Positions 45,918 through 52,855 of a DNA stretch of 52,855 bases are shown one piece after another (position 1 is the stretch's first letter; every line of letters begins with the position of its first letter). A program made the position numbers and the translations under genes. Below the pieces are notes generated by a model. It was not told the origin of the DNA, searched no databases, and saw only the letters and a list, made by a program, of their open reading frames with translations. Source of the stretch: an uncultured Clostridia bacterium (GTDB lineage Bacteria > Bacillota > Clostridia > Lachnospirales > Anaerotignaceae); contig CALWEX010000097.1 in the NCBI GenBank assembly GCA_944377425.1, forward strand, positions 1 to 52,855, given 5' to 3'.

Positions 45918-46310
45918 GTGAAGTTCATGTCCGCAAGAGAGTCAGAATATAAAAGGGCAGGTGGCAAAGGTAAGCTTGTAAGCGAAATTGAAAAACAATA
46001 TCCTTTTGAGGAATGAAAAATTACAAAGTATGCAGAGCCTTTTGTCAGCGGCGGAACAACACTGGTTGAGGCAAAACTTCCTAACAGAGATATTATTGCT
46101 ATTGATGTAAATTATGTTGAATTTTATGCCAACTTTATGAGTTATATAATGAAGAAAGAATGAAGAAAGGCTGTATGATACCAATGTAATTTGATGTAAT
46201 AAAAGTACTTCAGGACAATGGGTTTAAGTTAAAAGAGCTTATAATAAAAGAACAGCATAAAATAAAATTTTTTGCTTATTGCTCATGGATATTTTCGTAT
46301 TCAGAAAATA
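45918..46310 (+). pseudogene. Chimeric relic of Dam and a second DNA methyltransferase
   Basis: The first part (from a GTG at 45918) copies the start of the intact Dam gene at 47203 (KFMSARE), jumps over about 150 bases to AGGKGKLVSEIEKQYPFEE, meets a TGA (46014-46016), and continues ITKYAEPFVSGG. At that glycine motif it switches to GGTTLVEAKLPNRDIIAIDV, typical of N4/N6 DNA methylases. That enzyme's tail follows with stops and frameshifts (VLQDNGFKLKELIIKEQH, then NFLLIAHGYF). No product is expected. Confidence 0.78.
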
Positions 46311-46462
46311 AGCTGTTTGTGCAAACATTAGACTTTTTGCATAGATTAGGTAAATTGTTAAAAATAAAAGTGTATTTCAACTGCAATTAAATATATACAG
46401 TTATAGAGCTATTAAAAATAAATATGGTTTAGTAAAAATAAATTTTATAAGGAGAGTATAAC

Positions 46463-46714
46463 ATGGATTTTATCAAAGAGCCAAACAGAATTTATGCAGA
46501 AGACGAAAATGGAAAAGTAATTGCGGAAGTTACTTTTCCACAATCAGAAGAAGGAGTTTGCACAATAGACCATACTTTTGTAGATGATTCATTAAGAGGT
46601 CATAGTGTTGCCAGCAAACTGGTTGAAGCGGCAGTTGAGCAGATAAAAGAGCAGGGCAAAGAAGTTAACGCTACCTGCACATACGCACAGGCATGGCTTA
46701 AAAGACATGTGTAA
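46463..46714 (+). CDS. Small GNAT-type N-acetyltransferase (YjdJ-like), copy 1
   Basis: The 83 residues form the minimal acetyltransferase fold of the YjdJ/COG2388 family, with the acetyl-CoA-binding segment VDDSLRGHSVASKLVEAA and the end CTYAQAWLKRH. The substrate is unknown. AAGGAGAG precedes the ATG. It differs from the copy at 49065 at 5 of 83 positions, and the upstream sequence is also shared, so both arise from one duplication. Confidence 0.88.
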   Translation: MDFIKEPNRIYAEDENGKVIAEVTFPQSEEGVCTIDHTFVDDSLRGHSVASKLVEAAVEQIKEQGKEVNATCTYAQAWLKRHV

Positions 46715-46829
46715 ACAGAGTTGTTGTGTTAGAAAAATATAGAAAATAATATATAGAAAATCAGCTTTTAGCATACTTTAAGACCAGCTTGAATATAAAT
46801 TATTAATCATGTCTTAGGAAGCTGATTTT

Positions 46830-46961
46830 TTGAAGGAGTATATTGAAGAAAGAGCTGTTGAGATAGCAAATTATATTATAAAATACAACGCCACAGTTCG
46901 CCAGACGGCTAAACAGTTTGGAATCAGCAAAAGCACGGTACATACGGAAGTAACAAAATAG
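46830..46961 (+). pseudogene. Truncated spoIIID-like gene
   Basis: SpoIIID is a mother-cell sporulation regulator of about 80-90 residues. This frame begins TTG with AGGAAG 8 bases upstream and reads KEYIEERAVEIANYII, then the HTH KQFGISKSTVHTEV. It stops after 43 residues. Reading one base over continues KIERL, so an A lost from an A-run probably caused the early stop. The rest of the gene is missing and a terminator follows. Confidence 0.75.
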
Positions 46962-47031
46962 AACGGTTAACTTTTATAATAAAATAATAAAATCCGCTTG
47001 TTTTAAAATAAAGAAAACAAGCGGATTTTTT
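46935..47031 (+). repeat. spoIIID tail plus terminator repeat, copy 1
   Basis: This segment recurs at 51044-51132 with few changes and an 8-base length difference. It includes the last codons of the spoIIID relic and a strong terminator stem, CCGCTTGTTTT against AAAACAAGCGG, followed by TTTTTT. Confidence 0.88.
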
Positions 47032-47202
47032 GTCATAGTATACAGCAGCATTATAGTTATTCTTGGAATATATAAAAGCAGTTTTTACAGAAAGGCAAAA
47101 AGTCATTTATCACATGAAGTTGATAGATGATATATGAAAATGACATTGCTATTATTCTAAAATTAGAATACAATATTGCTTAATGAGATGGGAGGTATTT
47201 TT

Positions 47203-48273
47203 ATGGAGTTCATGTCCGCAAGAGAGGCAGCCGATAAATGGGGAATCTCTCAAAGACGTGTTGCTGTTCTTTGTTCTGAAGGCAGAATAAAGAATACTGA
47301 AATGCTGGGGAATATGTGGCTTATACCCCTTATGGCACAAAAACCTGCTGATGCAAGAAGCATTAGATATATAAAAAATGATGATAAAAAGGTTAAGCCT
47401 TTTTTAAAATGGGCAGGGGGCAAAAGTCAGCTTATAAGCGAAATTGAAAAATATTATCCTTTTGAAGAAGGAAAAATTACAAAGTATGCAGAGCCTTTTG
47501 TAGGCGGCGGAGCTGTGCTTTTTGATATTTTAGGTAAATACGATTTGGAAGAAATATATATAAGCGACATTAATGCAGAGCTTATAAATACATATAAAAT
47601 TATAAAAGATGACATTGATGAGCTTATTTCAATGCTTTCGGTTATGCAGAGTGAATTTGTTCCTATGGATACCGAAGAAAGAAAAAAATATTACCTTTCA
47701 AAACGTGAGCGTTTTAACTATTTAAAAGTAAACGGTGACGAAAATATAAATATTGAAAAAGCCTCTCTTATGATATTTCTTAATAAAACATGCTTTAACG
47801 GGCTTTTCCGTGTTAATAAAAAAGGTATGTTTAATGTGCCTATGGGCTCATATAAAAAGCCTTTAATTTGTGATGAAGCTAATCTTAGAGCTGTTTCGGA
47901 AAAACTTCAAAATGTGAATATTGTCTGTGGTGATTACAGAAAATCTGCCGACTTTATAGGGGAAGATACATTTGTATATATAGATCCCCCTTACAGACCT
48001 ATTACAGAGAGTGCAAGTTTTACGGCATATACTGAAAATTCATTTAATGATGAAGAACAAATTGAGCTGGCTGAATTTGCAGACAATATACGTCAAAAAG
48101 GTGCAAAAATTGTTTTAAGCAATTCAGATCCTAAAAATATAGACCCAAAAGACGAATTTTTTGATAAACTGTATTCAGGTTATAAGATTAAAAGGGTTGA
48201 TGCTTCACGCGCAATTAACTGCAAAAGTGATAAAAGAGGTAAAATTAAGGAATTGCTTATATCCAATTTTTAA
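47203..48273 (+). CDS. HTH-Dam family DNA adenine N6-methyltransferase
   Basis: The 356 residues have an N-terminal HTH of excisionase/MerR type (SAREAADKWGISQRRVAVLC) and a MethyltransfD12 (Dam) domain with FLKWAGGK (67-74), AdoMet motif EPFVGGG (97-103) and catalytic DPPY (261-264). It should methylate adenine in a short site, possibly GATC, but specificity cannot be read. The ATG at 47203 has GGGAGG upstream. An unrecognised gene follows 43 bases later. The methylase may be an orphan or half of a restriction-modification system. Confidence 0.9.
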   Translation: MEFMSAREAADKWGISQRRVAVLCSEGRIKNTEMLGNMWLIPLMAQKPADARSIRYIKNDDKKVKPFLKWAGGKSQLISEIEKYYPFEEGKITKYAEPFVGGGAVLFDILGKYDLEEIYISDINAELINTYKIIKDDIDELISMLSVMQSEFVPMDTEERKKYYLSKRERFNYLKVNGDENINIEKASLMIFLNKTCFNGLFRVNKKGMFNVPMGSYKKPLICDEANLRAVSEKLQNVNIVCGDYRKSADFIGEDTFVYIDPPYRPITESASFTAYTENSFNDEEQIELAEFADNIRQKGAKIVLSNSDPKNIDPKDEFFDKLYSGYKIKRVDASRAINCKSDKRGKIKELLISNF

Positions 48274-48316
48274 AGAGTTTTAACGTAAATGAAATTTTCG
48301 AACAAGAGGATTTTGT

Positions 48317-48883
48317 ATGATTAATAAAAAATTTAAGCACAGTGTAAATTTAGTTCCGCTGAAACTTGATAACAAAGAGCAAAATACTTTTAGAGATGAA
48401 CTGCTTAATATACCGTATCTTTTATATGAGGTTGAAAATTTGTCTACAGGCGAAATAATAGCTATAAATAAACCTGGAGGCAAAAGAAATTTTGGCAGGT
48501 TATCCCGAAACGACTTTATGGTTTTTATTTATAACCCCGATGAAGAAAGCCTTTGGTTAATAAGTCATCAGGAAATAAGTGATGATATAGCGGCAAAATA
48601 TGAATATGACAGCTCAAGTGCTGTTTTGCTTATTAAAGCGTTATATCGTGTCTGCTGTGGTGAAGAGCCGGACTATGTTATTAGTGAAATGTGTCTTAAA
48701 GATAGTGTGGGAATTAATGTTGAAACTATTCTTAAGGTTTATAAATGGATTTGGGGTCAGGAAGACTGCAACTATCCTACAAAAATGGGAAGGTGGCTTT
48801 CCATGAACGCTCTTTTGGACAGATTTGGACTTAATGCCGTGGATTTGGAGTTATGGCAGAGAAGATTAAAAGATGGTAAATAA
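48317..48883 (+). CDS. Unrecognised 188-residue protein next to the Dam methylase
   Basis: I do not recognise this family. It is soluble, without signal or membrane segments, mixed alpha and beta, with distinctive stretches KRNFGRLSRNDFMVFIYNPD and SLWLISHQEI, and a C-terminal KMGRWLSMNALLDRF. No clear PD-(D/E)xK, HNH or GIY-YIG motif is visible. Its position right after a solitary HTH-Dam gene makes a cognate restriction enzyme or controller possible. AAGAGGA precedes the ATG. Confidence 0.7.
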   Translation: MINKKFKHSVNLVPLKLDNKEQNTFRDELLNIPYLLYEVENLSTGEIIAINKPGGKRNFGRLSRNDFMVFIYNPDEESLWLISHQEISDDIAAKYEYDSSSAVLLIKALYRVCCGEEPDYVISEMCLKDSVGINVETILKVYKWIWGQEDCNYPTKMGRWLSMNALLDRFGLNAVDLELWQRRLKDGK

Positions 48884-49064
48884 ATAGTTTAAGCTGGAAA
48901 TAGCTGCTTACTAGCTTTTTCCCAAGTATGATGACCGGACAACTTACAATGATTATATTTAAGAATATTTTGAAAAAATAAAACTGTGTTTCAGCTGCAA
49001 TAAAATATCTGCGGCCATATAGCTTTTAGTTATCAGTAAAAATAATTTTATAAGGAGGCTTTAT

Positions 49065-49316
49065 ATGGATTTTATAAAAGAACAAAACAGAATTTATGCG
49101 AAAGACGAAAATGGAAAATTAATTGCAGAAGTTACTTTTCCAGAATCAGAAGAAGGGGTTTGCACAATAGACCATACTTTTGTAGACGATTCCTTAAGAG
49201 GTCATAGTGTTGCCAGCAAACTGGTTGAAGCGGCAGTTGAGCAGATAAAAGAGCAGGGCAAAGAAGTTAATGCTACCTGCACATACGCACAGGCATGGCT
49301 TAAAAGACATATTTAA
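49065..49316 (+). CDS. Small GNAT-type N-acetyltransferase (YjdJ-like), copy 2
   Basis: Second copy of the 83-residue acetyltransferase with the same VDDSLRGHSVASKLVEAA motif; 78 of 83 residues match copy 1. AAGGAGG precedes the ATG. Both copies look intact and neither has a frameshift, so both may be expressed. Confidence 0.9.
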   Translation: MDFIKEQNRIYAKDENGKLIAEVTFPESEEGVCTIDHTFVDDSLRGHSVASKLVEAAVEQIKEQGKEVNATCTYAQAWLKRHI

Positions 49317-49347
49317 GTATAAAAATTTATTTTAGGAGTAAGCTCAT

Positions 49348-49676
49348 TTTGACACACTCAGCAAGTCAGATTTTCGTGTTGTTAAGGTAAAGGAATGTGT
49401 GGCTGTAAAAAAGAGCAAAAAGCTTCTTCACAGTTTACATTAGATGACGGAACAGGCACAGGCCGTACAATACTCAGCGGAATACATGAATACTACGAGC
49501 CGGAAGAACTTGTAGACAAAACATTGTTTGCAATTACAAACCTTCCGCCAAGAGCCATGATGGATATTGAATCATGTGGAATGTTGCTTTCTACAATATA
49601 TTATGTAAATGGTGAGGAGCGCTTGAAGCTTATTATGCTTGATGACAAAATTCTGGCAGGAGCAAAGCTTTATTGA
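49348..49676 (+). pseudogene. Frameshifted tRNA-binding (MetRS C-terminal/Trbp111-like) domain protein
   Basis: Codons from 49348 read FDTLSKSDFRVVKVKECVAV and stop at a TAG (49441-49443). In a second frame the sequence continues FTLDDGTGTGRTILSGIHEYY and ends AGAKLY, the OB-fold of Trbp111 and the MetRS C-terminus. Two extra bases near 49428-49432 explain the shift. No usable start codon precedes the first part. An ATG at 49395 opens the second frame but would miss the domain's first strands. Confidence 0.78.
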
Positions 49677-49710
49677 TAATTTTTATAATTAAGAAAGAGG
49701 AAAATAATTA

Positions 49711-50697
49711 ATGAGAAAGAAAAATTTTGTAGTATTAATTACACTTGTTTTGCTTTTTGCCTTATCTGGGTGTAAAAGCAGCAGTGAAACATCTGTATAT
49801 GCTGATAGAGAAAACTGGGTTTATCTGGAAGATGATAAAGCGGCTTCGGCAGATGTATTTTTTATCTGCCCTACGGTTTACAGCGGTACTGATGACAGCT
49901 TTAATATGGATATGAACGACGAAAAAGTAAAAAGCGATTTTCTGGGAGCAACTAACATGGAAAAGGGCATATATGATGAGAATTGCAGTTTTTTTGCGCC
50001 TTATTACCGTCAGGCCGGTTTAAATGTATATGAAATGCCTGAAGATGAGAGAGAAAAATATCTTGATATTGCATACGAAGATATAGAAGATGCATTTTTA
50101 TATTATATTGATAACTACAATAACGGTCAGCCTATTATTTTAGCCGGATTTTCACAGGGGGCAGATATGAGTATACGCCTTTTAAAGGAATGTTTTGCAG
50201 ACGAAGATATAAACAGTCTTTTGGTGGCCTGCTATGCCATTGGCTGGAACATTACCGATGAAGAAATAAATGAATATCCTCATCTGAAATTTGCCACAGG
50301 TGAAGATGATACAGGTGTTATAATATCATTTAACAGTGAGGCCGAAGAAGTTACGGACTCCATAATGATACCTGAAGGTATGCACACACTTGCAATTAAT
50401 CCGCTTAACTGGAAAACCGACAGCACAACTGCTTCAAAGGAAGAAAATATGGGCGCATGTTTTACAGACTATGATGGAAATATAGTTTCGGAAATTCCTA
50501 ATCTTACAGGAGCATATATTGACCCAGTAAGGGGAGCTTTAAAGGTAACAGATGTTAAGCCTGAGGAATATCCTCCTGTACTTTCAATTTTTGAAAGTGG
50601 AATTTATCATATTTACGATTACCAGTTTTTCTACCGCAATTTACAGGAAAATGTAGGTGTTCGCCTTGAGTCTTACTTAAAAGACAATACGGATTAA
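49711..50697 (+). CDS. DUF3089 family lipoprotein, alpha/beta-hydrolase-like
   Basis: The 328 residues begin with a lipoprotein signal ending in LFALSGC (cysteine 21), so the protein should be anchored outside the membrane. The DUF3089 core has VFFICPTVY, APYYRQAGL and a nucleophile elbow AGFSQGADM with Ser148. It ends with DYQFFYRNLQENV, usual for the family. The substrate is unknown. GAAAGAGGA precedes the ATG. Confidence 0.86.
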   Translation: MRKKNFVVLITLVLLFALSGCKSSSETSVYADRENWVYLEDDKAASADVFFICPTVYSGTDDSFNMDMNDEKVKSDFLGATNMEKGIYDENCSFFAPYYRQAGLNVYEMPEDEREKYLDIAYEDIEDAFLYYIDNYNNGQPIILAGFSQGADMSIRLLKECFADEDINSLLVACYAIGWNITDEEINEYPHLKFATGEDDTGVIISFNSEAEEVTDSIMIPEGMHTLAINPLNWKTDSTTASKEENMGACFTDYDGNIVSEIPNLTGAYIDPVRGALKVTDVKPEEYPPVLSIFESGIYHIYDYQFFYRNLQENVGVRLESYLKDNTD

Positions 50698-50773
50698 AAT
50701 TATAAAGCCGGTTAAGACGTTTTATAGCGGCAATGTATTATGTTTTATTTATTTGCTTCAGCTGTTATGAATA

Positions 50774-50953
50774 TTAAAATTCATAATTAAAATGCCAGTA
50801 AATTCCGTCAGAGTCATGTTCTGCACTGTCAATTATTGTGTTTATTATTTGTGAAGGTGTTGTTTTATTGTATATGCAAAAACAGCTGAAGGCTATACCT
50901 ATAATAAAACAAAGAGCAATCCATATTTTTATTAATTTTTTCATGTTTAACAA
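50774..50953 (-). CDS. Small single-pass membrane protein
   Basis: This minus-strand frame encodes 56-59 residues: a basic start MKKLIKIW, one membrane helix (IALCFIIGIAFSCF), then a polar tail ending IYWHFNYEF. GGAGGA (50961-50966) sits 7 bases before a TTG at 50953 and 16 before the ATG at 50944, so I prefer the TTG. No family is recognised. It is the only minus-strand gene in this accessory stretch. Confidence 0.5.
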   Translation of the reverse strand: MLNMKKLIKIWIALCFIIGIAFSCFCIYNKTTPSQIINTIIDSAEHDSDGIYWHFNYEF

Positions 50954-51043
50954 TTTCTTGTCCTCCTATAAATTTAGAATATTATTCTACCATATATATT
51001 ATAATTCGTCATTTGTTTTATAAAATGTTTCCATTTAGTATTA

Positions 51044-51132
51044 ACGGTACATACGAAGGTAACAAAATAGAACTGTTAACTTTTATAATAAAATCCGCTT
51101 GTTTTAAAATAAAGAAAACAAGCGGATTTTTT
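51044..51132 (+). repeat. spoIIID tail plus terminator repeat, copy 2
   Basis: This copy matches 46935-47031 almost throughout. Here only the last nine or so codons of the spoIIID relic remain before the terminator stem (CCGCTTGTTTT against AAAACAAGCGG, then TTTTTT). Confidence 0.88.
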
Positions 51133-51192
51133 ATGAATAATAGTAGTTTAGCACATACAAAGTGGGAATGCAAATATCATGTTGTATTTGCA
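51133..51192 (+). mobile_element. IS200-type transposase N-terminal scrap
   Basis: The ATG at 51133 is followed by codons reading NNSSLAHTKWECKYHVVFA, the start of IS200/IS605 TnpA (SLAHTKWxCKYHxVF). Homology then ends abruptly. It begins directly after the repeated terminator and differs in sequence from the relic at 45523, so it is another IS200 subgroup. Confidence 0.75.
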
Positions 51193-51257
51193 ATGATATT
51201 TTCAATCACACATCACTTTATCAATACCACCATGGAAAGCTGCTCCTTCATCTGACA

Positions 51258-51689
51258 TTGGCATTTGAAACAAAACCAAAGAGCAATCAACCGGGAGAGT
51301 ATCTGCGTTATTATCGGATACGAAATAATCTTACGACCAGACAACTTGCCGAGCAGATAAGTATTGTTCCGGCAACTTTGCTGAAATATGAGCAGGGGCT
51401 TACTCCGATACCATATGATACCGCTGTGAGATTCTCAGAACAGCTGAAAATTGATGTGTCGCTTCTCTGTGATTATTCATTTGCTGCGTTCATTGCATCG
51501 CCTTATACAGAGGCTTTAAAGGCAATCAGAGAAGAATTAAAACTGAATCAACGTGAGTTTGCCGAGCTTGTTGGCTTGAAAGCAAGCTACTGCTATCAGA
51601 TGGAAAAAGGAAATCGCAGACTTTCCAGAAAAGTCTATCAGCAAATTATGGATGCCGTAAATGCAAAGCAATCGACAAACTTCACATAA
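51258..51689 (+). pseudogene. 5'-truncated protein with two XRE helix-turn-helix domains
   Basis: From LAFETKPKSNQPGEYLRYYRI onward there are two Cro/CI-type HTH domains: LTTRQLAEQISIVPATLLKYE, and later LNQREFAELVGLKASYCYQM. No start codon with a ribosome site is visible, and the upstream frame merges with the IS200 scrap. The gene probably lost its 5' end. A TTG at 51258 is the first possible start near the homologous region. Confidence 0.6.
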
Positions 51690-51744
51690 GGATATAAACA
51701 GGCTACAATAACTTTAGAAATAGAAATTGATTGTAGGTATCCTT

Positions 51745-52095
51745 ATGGAACAAGAGTTTAGATATTATAAGTGTGGCGATTATTTTATTCCTGACATCCA
51801 GTTGAGTCCATACAAACACAAAGTGTTGGGCAAATATGGTAGAATGAGGAGAGCATATTTGCAAGAGAAGAATCCGATGCTACTAAATGACCTGATTCTC
51901 AGGGAGCAACTATTTCCGTATCTGTGGGAGATTGATGAAACGGCACATTGCAGAGTAGAGAAGTTGATGACTGAATTACTTAAGAGAAATCCAATGCCAA
52001 ACAAAGCTACACATCAAATGGAATGGGTACAACACATGAACAGCCTAAAAGCGCAGGCAGAAGAAATAGTTTTAGCGGAGTTAATTTATAGTTAA
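51745..52095 (+). CDS. tnpV: TnpV family transposon protein
   Basis: The 116 residues match TnpV, found on Tn4451/Tn4453-type and related clostridial elements: RYYKCGDYFIPDIQLS, GKYGRMRRAYLQEKNPMLLN and MNSLKAQAEEIVLAELIYS. Its role in transposition is unclear. The ATG at 51745 begins the conserved region. It marks this end of the window as part of an acquired element. A terminator follows. Confidence 0.88.
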   Translation: MEQEFRYYKCGDYFIPDIQLSPYKHKVLGKYGRMRRAYLQEKNPMLLNDLILREQLFPYLWEIDETAHCRVEKLMTELLKRNPMPNKATHQMEWVQHMNSLKAQAEEIVLAELIYS

Positions 52096-52096
52096 G

Positions 52097-52132
52097 AAAA
52101 AATGGGTTGCTTTAATTTGCAGCCCATTTTTT
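52097..52132 (+). terminator. tnpV terminator
   Basis: AAAATGGGTTGC pairs with GCAGCCCATTTT (one mismatch) and ends in T residues. Confidence 0.85.
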
Positions 52133-52141
52133 ATGTGGAAA

Positions 52142-52182
52142 GACAGTTCTTGAATTGTCTTTTTGACAATTCAAGAACTGTC
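52142..52182. repeat. Perfect 18-bp inverted repeat
   Basis: GACAGTTCTTGAATTGTC (52142-52159) and its exact complement (52165-52182) flank five T residues. It directly follows the tnpV terminator. It may be an element end, a recombination site or an operator. Confidence 0.9.
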
Positions 52183-52197
52183 AAAAGCACAAGGTAA

Positions 52198-52242
52198 TAA
52201 TACTGATATTAATAATACTGAGTATAGTAATACTGATCCTAT
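52198..52242. repeat. Three 15-bp direct repeats (iterons)
   Basis: TAATACTGA starts at 52198, 52213 and 52228, exactly 15 bases apart, each followed by six variable bases. The array lies about 100 bases before the XRE gene. Evenly spaced repeats suggest a cooperative protein-binding site. Confidence 0.8.
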
Positions 52243-52343
52243 CTTATCCGGAGGTAAAGAAGTAAGTATATCGGTTGACACAGTTGAGCAAACAGTATAA
52301 AATAAGTATGTAAGCTAACTAACTTATAATGGAGGCGATAAAG

Positions 52344-52724
52344 GTGGATGATTTTAATTTGAAAACGGAAAATGCTGAATTTGGTCAATATTTGCGTTCC
52401 GTCCGACAAGCAAAAAAAATATCAATTCGTCAGCTTGCAAAAGCGGTGAGTAAAACACCTACATATATTAGTGATATTGAAAAGAGTAATAATAAACCTC
52501 CCGAAAGAGAGTTGTTGGATAGAATAATTGCAGAATTGCATTTAGAAGAATTTCCAGATATAAGGAACAGGCTATATGATTTAGCTGCAAAAGAAAGAAA
52601 AGATGTTCCAGCAGATATTAAAGAATACCTAATGGAAAATGAATCAATATTAAAAATTATTAGAACGGCAAAAGAAAGCCCAAATGAAAAACAAATCTGG
52701 GCAAAAGTATCGCAGATTATTTAA
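52344..52724 (+). CDS. XRE-family regulator upstream of hsdM
   Basis: The 126 residues have an N-terminal Cro/CI HTH ([40 protein letters not shown]) and a helical C-terminus. I chose the GTG at 52344 because GGAGG lies 8 bases upstream; an ATG at 52329 would overlap that site. It ends 16 bases before hsdM, so it is probably co-transcribed and may control expression of the restriction system. Confidence 0.88.
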   Translation: MDDFNLKTENAEFGQYLRSVRQAKKISIRQLAKAVSKTPTYISDIEKSNNKPPERELLDRIIAELHLEEFPDIRNRLYDLAAKERKDVPADIKEYLMENESILKIIRTAKESPNEKQIWAKVSQII

Positions 52725-52740
52725 TGGTGGAGGAATAAAA

Positions 52741-52855
52741 ATGGCTGAATTAAGAAAAGAAGATTTGTGGGTGATGGCGGATAAACTCCGTAATAATATG
52801 GATTCTGCAGAGTATAAGCATGTATGTCTTGGTCTTATATTCTTGAAATATATTT
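52741..52855 (+). CDS. hsdM: Type I restriction-modification methylase HsdM, 5' part
   Basis: Only the first 38 codons are in the window and the frame is open at the edge. They read [19 protein letters not shown], then [16 protein letters not shown], the HsdM N-terminal signature. GGTGGAGG precedes the ATG. hsdS and hsdR would be expected beyond the window. Confidence 0.88.
   Translation, partial: MAELRKEDLWVMADKLRNNMDSAEYKHVCLGLIFLKYI

Noticed and set aside
46924-47106. Minus-strand 60-codon frame over the terminator repeat
   Set aside because: It crosses a strong terminator stem and the spoIIID relic and shows no protein features beyond AT-rich composition.
50838-51023. Plus-strand 61-codon frame
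   Set aside because: It lacks a ribosome site and a protein-like composition; the opposite strand holds the better small gene.
51013-51255. Plus-strand 80-codon frame across the repeat and the IS200 scrap
   Set aside because: It is an accidental fusion of spoIIID-tail repeat, terminator and transposase start; no product of this shape is known.
52198-52242. CRISPR array
   Set aside because: The repeats are only 9 bases with 6-base gaps and three copies, far too small for CRISPR.
1-52855. tRNA, rRNA, tmRNA or SRP RNA genes
   Set aside because: I looked for cloverleaf ends, rRNA core segments and the SRP tetraloop motif in the spacers and saw none; a covariance search could still reveal one.

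Overview
The window is the replication-origin region of a low-GC, spore-forming Clostridia chromosome, most likely Lachnospirales. The family placement is an inference from gene order (DUF4446 and serS after soj/parB, a stand-alone aspS behind a T-box) and is not certain. Firmicute signatures are the rpmH-rnpA-yidD-yidC-jag-mnmE-mnmG-rsmG block on the minus strand, dnaA-dnaN-yaaA-recF on the plus strand, T-box control, BofA and a SpoIIID remnant.

Region 1 (1-11.5 kb) is the origin itself. AT-rich DNA with DnaA boxes lies on both sides of dnaA, and genes diverge from it. Region 2 (11.5-25.4 kb) is mostly core: an XRE regulator, a Noc-like ParB, a DMT transporter, a thioesterase, an alpha/beta hydrolase lacking its nucleophile, argS, two perfect parS sites, soj-parB, DUF4446, serS, a NusG-II/Gx pair, DUF2508-bofA, a rhomboid protease and a uracil-DNA glycosylase. 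Between the last two lies the strongest unexplained signal in the window: eight perfect TTATCMACA DnaA boxes in about 450 bp, denser than at the origin.

Region 3 (25.5-41.1 kb) carries a stalk-type secreted protein, a LysR regulator, an NhaC-family transporter divergent from methionine gamma-lyase, a PucR regulator that appears to start with ATT, and aspS behind a T-box whose specifier reads AAC (Asn), which suggests a non-discriminating AspRS. A three-gene VWA / MoxR ATPase / BspA-type leucine-rich-repeat operon and a soluble PAS-PAS-MCP signalling protein follow.

Region 4 (41.1-52.9 kb) is accessory and decayed. IS200-type left-end relics bracket a larA-like / GntR / NhaC module with predicted GntR operators. 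Next comes an ancient tandem duplication (Dam methylase, small GNAT, SpoIIID tail plus terminator, in the same order twice). One copy is wrecked and contains a chimera of two DNA methyltransferases. The other keeps a full-length HTH-Dam methylase with an unrecognised 188-residue partner. The window ends in a third IS200 scrap, a truncated two-HTH protein, TnpV, and an XRE regulator preceded by an 18-bp inverted repeat and three 15-bp iterons, leading into the first codons of a type I restriction hsdM gene.
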